Below the pieces are notes generated by a model. That model was not told where the DNA came from. It saw only the letters and a program-made list of their open reading frames with translations, and did no database searches. A stretch of 64,000 nucleotides of DNA, from assembly GCF_905220415.1 (NCBI RefSeq), contig NC_059566.1, positions 1,550,001-1,614,000 on the forward strand. Direction: 5' to 3'. This document shows positions 1-10,400 of this stretch, piece by piece. Numbering within the stretch: the stretch's first letter is position 1; every line of letters begins with the position of its first letter. A program made the translations under genes and the position numbers. Origin of the DNA: Colias croceus (lineage: Eukaryota; Arthropoda; Insecta; Lepidoptera; Pieridae).

Positions 1-12
1 ATAAAACTTATA

Positions 13-218
13 TCTATTCTAATATTATAAAGCTGAAGATTTTGTTTGTTTGTTTGTTTGAACGCGCTAATCTCAGGAACTACTCCGATTCGAAAAAAAT
101 ATATCGATGTTAGATAGCCCATTTTTCGAGGATGCTATAGGTATAGGCAATATTTTATCATCACGCTAAGACCAACAGAAGCAGAACAATGTGGGTGAAA
201 CCGTGGAGCACAACCAGT
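13..218 (+). mobile_element. Helitron-like short element, type A
   Basis: It begins TCTATTCTAATATTATAAAG, continues with the GTTTGTTTGAACGCG and TTAGATAGCCCATTT blocks, and ends near CACAACCAGT. I call this repeated form type A. The usual ending is CACAGCTAGT, so this copy is diverged at its 3' end. It has no coding capacity. Confidence 0.65.
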
Positions 219-1039
219 ATTATAAAGCTATTTAAATGTTTTTTTTTTTATCGTGGTAAATCTGTGTGGTAAATGATATAAGCTTCTTTGGTAAATGTAT
301 ATATTATGTCATCTCGCGACCACGAACTGAGCAAAAAGTTGCATTAACGTTTTATTGAGATTGGATTTTCGCAACTGTTTCTATGTGATATCGTGACAGT
401 ACGGAACGGTTGTATCACAATCATAAAATTATTATTTTTTTATTTTAATTTGGCACACCAACAATAAATACATTTGACATTGATAAAATTAACATTACTA
501 ATTAATTAATATTATACACTTATAAATAAAAGGTGTACACAGCATTTACAATAATAGTTTAGTTCTCGAAATTATATAGAATTATTTATGAACATACCTA
601 ACATATAATTTAATTACAATATCAATATTTTATTTTTATTATTAATTGTTTGTTCAATTTAAACTTTCTGGCATTATATAAGATTTAGTCATCATCCATT
701 TTCCTAGAAAATATATAATAAAATGTTATCTGTTATCTATTGAGGGTCACAATAACAAGATAATGATATTGATTGTTTATAAAAGATTCAATGATATTAC
801 TGTTTAAGTAATTACCACAGTAAATAGAACAAACAGTAAAGCAACTATCTCTGTAACAACTTTCATTCCAATCGGTCCAGTGGTTGAGGCCTGAAGAAGA
901 GACAGACTGACAGATGGACAAGAGTTACTTTTTTATAATATTAGTTATGATGAAAAAACGTGATAGTAAGTTCTAAATTCAATGCATGATAATTAACTGT
1001 AACAGCTGGTTTTATGACACAGATTAGGACTTAGGTACC
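219..1039. other. AT-rich intergenic stretch
   Basis: I see no gene here. There is only a short decayed repeat fragment around 845-915 (CCAATCGGTCCAGTGGTT followed by a CAGACTGACAGA block). The exons of the left-hand amine oxidase paralogue are not found here, so they lie outside the window. Confidence 0.5.
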
Positions 1040-1160
1040 TAATTTCGATACAACTATGGAGTTTCTTGCCGATTCTTCTCAATAGATACTACTTTCCGAA
1101 TCGGTGGTAAATGTTAAAAATATTTAAAAATATGACGTTTCAAAAGTGCTTCTCATCTAC
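1040..1160 (-). repeat. Retroposon 3' fragment (CCGATTCGGAAAGTA family)
   Basis: On the minus strand it carries GTGCTTTTGAAACGTC-like sequence and ACCACCGATTCGGAAAGTA. The same blocks recur at 42022-42175 and, more decayed, at 61080-61250, so this is an interspersed repeat and not a gene. Confidence 0.5.
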
Positions 1161-1175
1161 TACCTACATCTAACT

Positions 1176-1376
1176 AGCTTACCGCCCGCGGTTTCGCCCG
1201 CTTTGTCTCAAACCTAATAAATTATACACTAAAACTTTCCTCTTGAATCACTCTATGTATTCAAAAAACCGCATCAAAATCCGTTCCGTAGTTTAAAGAT
1301 TTAAGCATACAAAGGGACATGGGGACAGAAAAAGCGACTTTGTTTTATACTATGTAGTGAAGTGATATGTGTGTCA
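1176..1376 (-). repeat. Type C interspersed repeat
   Basis: It runs from CTAGCTTACCGCCCGCGGTT to AAGCGACTTTGTTTTATA. The same unit, with CATCAAAATCCGTTGCGTAG and AAGCATACAAAGGGACAT inside, recurs at 10357, 16154, 22149, 25805 and 57605. The CTAGC end suggests kinship with the Helitron-like elements. Confidence 0.6.
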
Positions 1377-1464
1377 AAGGTGATATTTTATCAGTTTTAT
1401 TGACTGTATTATTATCTAAGACTATTATGTCATTCTTTTTATGTTAATCTGTTTTATGTATTTT

Positions 1465-1556
1465 TAACCCATTGAGCCCCGATCGACCCGATCGGTCCAC
1501 GACACAATAGATTCTAAGATTCTATTGTGTCTGTGATACCGGGGGCTGAGTTATTA
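1465..1556 (+). repeat. Short palindromic MITE
   Basis: The sequence runs TTAACCCATTGAGCCCC, a palindrome built on CACAATAGA and TCTATTGTG, then CCGGGGGCTGAGTTATTAA. A second copy lies in reverse at 19745-19837. The ends are inverted relative to each other, so the unit folds into one hairpin of about 90 nt. Confidence 0.6.
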
Positions 1557-2040
1557 ACCGACTTCAAAAAAAGGAGGAGGTTATCAATTCGGCCGGTATG
1601 TTTTTTTATGTATGTACACCGATTACTCCGAGGTTTCTGAACCGATTTACGTGATTCTTTTTTGTTCGACGCGGGATGGTGTCGAATTGGTTCCATAAAA
1701 AAATTATTCGGATAGGCCCAGTAGTTTTTATTTTATGAGCATTTTTGTCTGTATTTGTAAATGTTGCAAGTAACTTTGATTCACTTCCCGGTAACCGATT
1801 GAGCTGAAATTTCGTATACGTATGTAAATTGGATAGCTATGAAACATTATCATGACATAGAGCTGATTTGATAGGAACTCAGTAATATATTGCCTCATCT
1901 TTATCGAGTTTGGGCTCGTTTGATTCGTGTTGAAAAATACACTAAAAAGCTTACTAAAAAGTATTAAGTAAATAAAAATAACTGCGTTAAAAACAAGACT
2001 TCAAAAACGCAAAAGTAATCGGTTGTTTTTAACGCAGTTA
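1557..2040 (+). mobile_element. Non-autonomous element, CCGACTTCAA termini (long form)
   Basis: It opens with CCGACTTCAAAAAAAGGAGG, contains TACTCCGAGGTTTCTGAACC and ends with GGTTGTTTTTAACGCAGTTA. The same unit is found intact and shorter at 12118-12368. The ends form an inverted repeat around GACTTCAA. No ORF is convincing. Confidence 0.6.
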
Positions 2041-2340
2041 TTTTTATTATAATTATACTAGCTAAGCTTCGCTAGGCTTCGTGCGTACAACATCACGAGA
2101 ATTTTTCAATTTTTTATTACCTATTTAATTCCTGACAAGTTTTTCTTGTTGATATTGATTAAAAAGAAGGATTTTTTATAAAATAAATAAATAATATAGT
2201 TAAAAAATAACCGTAGAATTATTGTATTGTCACCGATACTTTGAATTCAATCTATCGCCGTAATGCCGGTTTAAATCACATCTAAATGAGTCGGTTTCAT
2301 ACAAAACTACAGGTGAAGCTAATACTAAAATAATAACGTT
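2041..2340. other. Non-coding stretch upstream of the left amine oxidase exon
   Basis: AT-rich sequence with a decayed CTAGCTAAGCTTCGCTAGG repeat edge at about 2058. It is part of the first intron of the left amine oxidase paralogue, read on the minus strand. I see no exon. Confidence 0.4.
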
Positions 2341-2352
2341 TTAAAAACATAC

Positions 2353-2396
2353 CCAAAGTTGGCCAGCACCAAAACAACCAGCATTCGAATTGACAT
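2353..2396 (-). CDS. First exon of a second flavin amine oxidase (partial)
   Basis: On the minus strand this encodes MSIRMLVVLVLANFG, 14 codons plus two bases, followed by a GTATGT donor. It differs by only a few residues from the first exon of the complete amine oxidase gene at 11849-11892 (MSIRMLAVLALANFG) and has the same phase-2 donor. The segment is a hydrophobic signal peptide. The remaining exons are expected beyond position 1. The conserved upstream box at 2476-2494 and the TATA-like sequence at 2448-2455 support this as a real start and not a pseudo-exon, but no downstream exon can be checked here. Confidence 0.72.
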
Positions 2397-2447
2397 CCAC
2401 ATTGCGACTGATTTCACACGAGACAAAACATGTTTATAGTTTATAGT

Positions 2448-2494
2448 TATATATAGGATATAATTATCTAATAATCTACAGCATCCAGCGTGTT
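2448..2494 (-). promoter_or_regulatory. Putative promoter of the left amine oxidase paralogue
   Basis: TATATATA lies at 2448-2455, about 55 bp upstream of the ATG. A 19 bp block, CTACAGCATCCAGCGTGTT (plus-strand reading), lies at 2476-2494. The same block occurs upstream of the complete gene at 12050-12068. Conservation in otherwise diverged flanks suggests a shared regulatory site or transcription start region. Confidence 0.5.
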
Positions 2495-2579
2495 ATTATT
2501 GAGGAAACTTTTATTGAATAATATGTTATTGGAACAAAGTTACATATCGCGCGTTGCGAAAGCGGGCTAGACGGAAATA

Positions 2580-2800
2580 AAACCAAAAGTTGTAACGATA
2601 CTTTTTCCTTTAAGTAGTTGTAACTTGTAAGCTCATGTTCCATTTCCATTTTCATTTTATTTTCATTTTCACGTGATATCCGTCTACCTGCACTTAGCAA
2701 GTGTGGTGGATTATGGCCTGTACCCTCATAAGGCCTTTTTATCTGCAGTGCATTAGCCCATTCACGTCCCATATGGGCTAATGATGATGATCAACAAATA
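2580..2800 (-). repeat. Retroposon 3' relic between the tandem oxidase genes
   Basis: On the minus strand it contains GGGACGTGAATGGGCTAA and GGCCATAATCCACCAC, followed by a TTGCTAAGTGCAGG block. This resembles the widespread lepidopteran retroposon tail containing GGCCATAATCCACCA. A 98-codon ORF across it is part of the repeat and not a gene. Confidence 0.45.
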
Positions 2801-2833
2801 AAAACTACATAATATTAATTACAAAACATTTAT

Positions 2834-4428
2834 TCACATTTTACTACTCGTTAATAATCTCATAGCTTCCCTATACCCAGTGTCACTCGCTCCAGCTACC
2901 GTAGAAAAGTGTATAGGGTCTGTCGCTTCTCCCGCGAACAAAACTCTCGGTGTTCCGGATGAGTCCAGCAATGGGGCTCCTAGGGTCTCTCTTGCGTGAG
3001 GATAGTTTGGAGTGTTTAAGTTATCGAAGGTATAACTGCCCCGTGTGTACGGGTTACTATACCATTTTGACCTGTAAAATAATATGGAGTTATAAGTCAT
3101 TTTGTACTGCATCAATATTATATTGTATGTAGGAGTTAGTACATTTTTAATGGTGCATAAAATTATGAAATAAATACGAGATACAAACGAGTAAACGAGT
3201 GACAAACAGACAAATATTCTCGTTTGACCAGGGATCGACAACAATAAAAAAAAACTTGAGAGGTCATAGGACACTCGAATGGAACTAAGTTCAAATAACT
3301 GGCTTGCTTCTATGCGAGAGTGAGAGAGAGACAGACAGATAAACACGCGCACGCTGCACGACATCAATAGCAAAAAGTGTCGTTACAAGTTTACAACTTT
3401 TAGTCTTGATTCTGTCTAGCTATATAATTATAGAAAAAGGTTTTGCTTTTGGTCCGTAGGTGCTAGTTTATAATGTTGGTAAATATGGTCAAAGGTCGAT
3501 ATTTTTTCACAGATAGGTAGGTCCTTTTCACAGAGGCAATCACGGTAGTGTAGGAGCATGTCTATGATCAGCCGTTATTGTATTCATAATTGCCGTAATG
3601 GTGGCAAAAATTGACGATCATTTGTACGACGATGACGAACGAATATGGTTATAACTATGATGATGATTTACTTACCTTAGCATTTCGGTTGATTCTGGTA
3701 TATTATACTTCTTGCCCATAAATTTTCGAATTAAATCCATACATTTTCGTTTCACGACCTCATCTGGTAATGTTTCCTGTATGGGAAATTATTTTAAGTT
3801 AAATTTGTATAATTTTCTATATATAAGTATAAAAGAACGTGTCAATTTGTACTTTGTCCGTGATGGAATCCAAAACTATTGAACCGATTTAAAGATAGGA
3901 TTGGTTACATTTCAGTTTATAGTCGCAAAATTATTTTATTGTAAATTATTATTTGTTTATGCAAGCAAGTCTTAAAAACATGCATGTCTAAATAACATTA
4001 AAATTATACTTAGTTTCTTTTTAAAGAACTATTTTTTCATAAATATTCAATGTGGAATAACTTCAACAGTTGAATATTATAGGATGAGTTAATTTTGTCA
4101 AAAACCAAATGCAAAACAAATCTAAACACATAGAAAAACGCATTGTCGTACCATAAAACACCTAGACTCACAATTGCCACTAGAAGATCATAGAAAATGT
4201 ATCAGTGGCTTTGTGTACAAGTCACTTATTTATTGCCAACTCAGAATACATATTATATAATACTAGCGATCCGCCCCGGCTTCGCCCGTGGTACATGTTT
4301 ACGTTTTCTCTACATAAGAACCATCCTCGTACTTCAAGGAATATAATAAAAAAAGAATTATCGAAATCGGTTCAGCCGTTCTCGAGTTATGCGCTTACCA
4401 ACACATTTTGCGATTCATTTTATATATA

Positions 4429-4481
<53 letters not shown>

Positions 4482-7400
4482 ATATTTATGTCAGTCATTC
4501 ACGTTGCTATCTCTTTTCGGCTAATGGTTTAAATGTAGGTACATTCCATCTTTGTCTAACGCGGAACGGCTTTTACTGCAAATTTGTTTTCATATACCTC
4601 TTCTACGTCAGTTTATAATATACGTATTATTCTAAGATTGCCAATTAAAAATTCAATTACATTCTATACTGACCATTTTGCTCTCATCCCCACTAGTCCA
4701 TAGAGTTAACGTATTATTTGAACCAATAGGGTTGCTAGCTCCGATAATTCTAGTTATCCAATGATCTTGCTTAGACACTTTTGCTATATCTTCCAACCTC
4801 CATAGGAAGCTGAAGAACAATAATTTCTTGTCACTCCATGGTTTGTCTAATTTCAAAACGATTTTATCCATGACGCCCATAGACATTTTGCCTATGACTG
4901 TCCTTTTCTCTACTGGCAATGCGGGTTCAAACATTTTTTCATGTCTGGAAACACCAAATTTGAATCAATGATTCGTTCTAGAACATTTTCGTTGTGGTTG
5001 AAATCTACTAGCCTTTAACTTTACTATAATGAACTATTAAAATTAATACTATTAAAAAACCTAATAAACGAATAAATGAAACTCACCGTTCCTTTAAAAC
5101 ACCCAACGACACTGTGACGATAACATGTCGTGCGGTGTAACTCTTTCCTCCTTCACACTCTAATAGAACATTGCCGGTACTATTACGCGGCCATATAATC
5201 CTTTTTACGGGCGAATTTAGTTTAATATCTAGGTTTGGCAACCCTGGTCTGTTGTTGTATGTGTTCTGAAATATTGCAATAATTGGAGTTCTATGTATTA
5301 GAAATAAGTCAACCGTTTGTTGTTAAGGTGGTGTGCGATGCACAATATAGGTACATACATAATAGTAGCAGAGAAGGTACGCGAAGAAGAAAAAGTCACT
5401 GTGATCAAAATTATATCTGTACTAGCTTTTGCCCGCGGCTTCGCTCGCGTTAAGAAGTATTATTATAAATTAGGTATAGTTATTTTTTTATTTTATCTCC
5501 TTCGGGGTAGAATTGATAGATCACTACACTATGACAATCAGTCATTAGTCAGTCACCTTTGAGTTTTATATATTTGAAAGAAAAGAAAGAAAGAAAAGAA
5601 ATTTATTGCCAAAAAAAACACAGCCAAACACATTATAAAATTTATCTTACAATTAGGCAAACGGATACAGCCTCAGCAAAATGCTGCACAAAAGCAGCGC
5701 TGATTTTCAGGCTGATAATCGGTGATTTTGTGTATTTTTAATTTATAAACCCTACTAAATTAAGGTGGTTGATCAATCGATTTTTCATTAGGCATTCTAC
5801 CAATTTCTACCGATTTTTGGCATAATTATATTGAATATTCTATAGGTAAACCAGAATCTGATGGCAATTAGGGAAATCAAAATTTTGAGTGTGCAACCCT
5901 AGGGAAAATGGACTGAACGATCTGGATACTGCTTATTTTTTATTTTGTCCTAAACATCATTAGTCACATTACATAAGTGCACAATACTGTACTTAATAAT
6001 GAGACATCCACTTAATATTATGTAGGTACATACTTACATGTTTAATATACATATTACTTTTATCTATGTAATACATATTACATATTATTTACACATACCT
6101 ATATTTGTATATTCATTATCATTATGTCATGTAAAAATATGGATGTAATGATAATGCAGATCAAAACTAGATAATGCTAATAATTTTTTTATAAAATAAA
6201 TAAAAACTATGTTTATTTTCGTAAGTATTAACAGATACACACAATATCAAATTGAATTGGACAGCTTGGACTTGACGAATAGCCGTATTGGAAACTCTTG
6301 TAATAAGTTTTCATAAAATTATGTTGTAATCAACAAACAATATTATAGTTACCTACTTATAATATTTTTAATTTTAAGTATCAAAACGGGTAAGTCCAAT
6401 TTACCAATAAAATATTCAAAATTGAAAATTGTGATGTGTTTGACCCTTCTTCATCGAATGTTTTTCCATACACATTATAAATAACATCTCTTGCTTGTGA
6501 TCGCAGCGGCTTTTTCGACTTTTTCGAAGATTTTTTAGACAAAATCCTAAAAATTATTCATTATTTCCAAAGAAGACAAATAATTTGACAACCAATTTGA
6601 TAGTTGTCAAATAACATTGCCATATGAAAATCTTTTATTTCTTAATTATAAATATGCCATCAGATTCTGGCAGACCTATACTAATTTTCTTGAATTAGTT
6701 CTGGCAACACTGTTTAAGAAGCTTATATCTACTTCTTGGTCACTCGCTATGGTCACTCGTCGGACGTCGACCAACTTGCTCTGCTGTGTTCTGTGCTCTG
6801 CTGTCATCTGTGTCGTCGACTCGTCGTCGATTATCATTTGTTGTATTTGGTACTCCGTCCAGTTTTCCAGTTCTTTATTTACCAAAAGTTTTAAAAAATA
6901 AAGCTTTGGTTCAAAGTACGAACAGACGCCCAAAATGGATGAAGACAATGCAGTGAGAATAATTTGTTTCGTTTGCCTGCAGAGTGATGCACCGATCATT
7001 AAATTTAAAGAAGACACCTTGCAGAAATGCAAATACTCCTTGGCAGTTCGTTTGACGAATGAGTTAAAAGATAAGGACAAAACTTTGCCTACGGAAATTA
7101 CGGACGCATCAATTGGGTATCACAGCACGTGCTACCGTAGTTTTAATGCCATCGGCAAGAAATATAAAGATATTTACAAAGAAGCCAACACCTCCATAGG
7201 GAATGAAAATGTACCTGGAAATATTCCAGAATCAGAGGCAGGAACTAGCACAACGCAAGTGCAATCACCTTGCTCTTCCCAACGAATACCTTCGCCAACA
7301 ATTACCTTTGTAGAGTGAGTCTTCTGTAGTTAATTTTGTCACTAATCGTATTAATTTTCAAGTCAATTTCTTGCTTTTTTTTATTTCTTACAACAATAAT

Positions 7401-10400
7401 TAGTCAGCAAAACGTCAAAAACTAATTTGTGGCTTTGTTTTATTAGGATGCGCCGAATGCATCAAATTTTTCCCCTCATAATAAATAACACAATAAAAAA
7501 TGTGTACGTATACTAGTGTACACACGTAAGAAGTGAAACTTCTTTATGACCTTATTTTTCAAAAAATAATTTACTATATGCAACTTTACAGAAATACGTT
7601 GAATCACGCGTGGTAGGGATAAGAAAAAGATGGCGCGTAACGGAAAAAATGTTACATTACATTTTTTCCAACCCCGATAAAGAAGTTTCACTTCAATAAG
7701 CTATGTTGTAGTTAACATATTGATATTGATTATTTTCATATCTTTCTCAGCATCAGATCAACTGCAGAAGATGGGGACTCAGATACAAAGTTAGATACAG
7801 CTGAAGCATGCATATTTTGTAGTAAGAAGTATAAATGTCACAAGCATAGTAAAATCAAACTGAGCAGCACTACAAACTACACAACAATGAATGCTACTAA
7901 AGAGTATGCTACAAAGATCAACGATTTCGAGTTATTGGTAAAAATCCGCAACAAAATAACCAAATGCCGACCTATCACGTATCATAGGCTATGCAAAGTC
8001 TTATATCAAAGACGTGCTGAACAACAAATACGAAATGGAATAAAAATCGGGACATGCATGCATCCATATAGCACATAACTCTCAGCATAATATTCAAATC
8101 TCTGACAGGTAGCAAAAAAGTGTAATATAAATATACATAAAGGCACAAGGAAGCAGATATCAAAATAATATATCATACACACTGTGCCACATAGATTGTT
8201 ATTAAGCGAATTGTGTATCTAAATGGATTTTGGCACAGGTAAGCACTTTATCATATTTTGAAATTGGTCCCTTAATTATGATATGTAATTAAGCAGAGGT
8301 AATTTAGAGAACAACTGAAATTGCTCCGCCCACCAACCGACATAGTTCAAATATTGCCCCTGCGGCAGGTACGTGAGTAGCCGGCCTAAGCGAATTAAAC
8401 ATTGTGTATATATTTTCAGGCTGTACAAGCGAAAAATTTATGAGGCAAATGAAGTGAGATTTCATGTCTTCACGAAATCATACAGTATGTCCCAAACCAG
8501 GCAGGATTTTGTTTTACGTCTGGCCCCCTTTCGCAGCGCATGATAAGGAACTTCGTTCCAAAGAATGATTAAATTTTTTTTTTTCAAATATGTGTTCGCT
8601 TACTCACCAAAGCTAGTTCAAAAAAGGTTTTATACCCATATCTATGCCAGCTGATATGTTGTGGTCCAGGGTAGTCTTTATAAGCCGACTTTGCACTAAC
8701 CTCGGTCCAATCATTGGAACCTTGGTGATTATTTACAATGAGATTCATAAAGATTAAAAACTCCTTTAAAAATGTTTCATTGTTTTTCAATTCGGGATAT
8801 TTGATTTTAATGTGTTCCTTTAATCTGGAATTTAAATTATAAAAAAAATATATCATTTAAATTAAAATTCGAATGTGAATTAAGTTCAATGCAATTTTTT
8901 AACGAAGATACGACTTTCTAAGTTTAAAATAATTTGAAATTGAAATATTTTTTCTATAACTTTCGGCAGTATTTTTTCTACTTAGTTAGTGTTGCCCATT
9001 AAAAATAATACGAAAAAAACTTTTGGTTGTATTTTTGATGTATAGTTCGATTCAAACTTAATGGCGGTTCGGAAGCTATTATAGCTGCGAAAGCACGAGC
9101 GCGCAGGTATCCGACATTTAACATTCCGTTAATATCTAAAATTGTTTTCTTCGCATCAGATCGTTCGATATTCCGAGCCGCCATTAAGTTTTAATCGTAC
9201 TGTAAGTACCTATTTTTGTAATACTAACTTGCCAGTAATAAATTCACCAACAGACAACGGTTTCTCCGACCCTTTGACAGCTTGCTCATGACAGAACGCC
9301 ACTAGTTCGGAAATCAACGTATTATTGCCCAAACTCCCATCTGATCTGTACACATCGAACTCCAATTGCTGGTCTAGTAATGGTATTTTATTGTGTATGG
9401 CCATTTGGTACACGCGATTGTATTCTGTACCCTCTATCCTGAACAAAAATTGATGTTCTTTTATTTTATAGGCTAGTAACTGGCCTATTTAAACCTACTT
9501 TATGCATGAGGTAGTCGATTTTATTTGTCTTTCTAATTTGCAAGAGAAGTAGGTACACTGTACATAACTAGTACGTTTCCTTTATAAAATACTAGAGGTC
9601 CGCCCCGGCTTCGCCCGTGGTACATATTTCGCAATAAAAGGTAGCCTATGTACTTTCTCGGGTATCAAAATATCTCCATAGCAAATTTCATGCAAATTGG
9701 TTCAGTAGTTTAGGCGTGATTGAGTAACAGACAGACAGACAGAGTTACTTTCGCATTTATAATATTAGTATGGATAATTATATTAAATACTAGCTGTGCC
9801 CGCGGATTTACCCGCATTGCTCTGCTTCTACTATTCTAAGCGTGATGATATTTTAGCCTTTCTCGATAATGGGCTATCCAACACCGAAATAATTTTTTAA
9901 ATCGAATTAGTAGTTCCTGAGATAAGCGCGTACAGACAAACAAACTCTTCAGCTTCTTGATGTGTTCTTGATTATGGGATCGTACTTCTGCAATTTACTT
10001 TAGTAAATACTATTTATTAACAGTACTTTTAATTAAAATTCTCATCAAAATACATAAAACTTATCCAACAAAAAAAAACTTAAATTATAGGTAAACGTCT
10101 ATCCGTTCAAAATACCCTCTTTCTTTTTTTATTTCAAAGCTAGCTACACTCACCATTCAGCCCCCTCCTCTACTAGCCCATCGCCAAACGGCACGGTCTT
10201 CACTCTACCCCCTATTCTGTCCATAGCCTCGAGGCCCAGCACTCTCTTGCCGGCCCGCGCAAGTGTAGACGCAGCCGTCACACCGGCAGAGCCGAGACCG
10301 ACGATAATCGTATCGTATGGCATGGCATGACTGGAATGATGATTATATAATACTAGCTTACCGCCCGCGGCTTCGCCCGCTTTGTCTAAAACCTAATAAA

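Noticed and set aside
2476..2772. 98-codon minus-strand ORF upstream of the left amine oxidase exon
   Set aside because: It crosses the conserved promoter block and a dispersed retroposon tail, with no domain or splice context.
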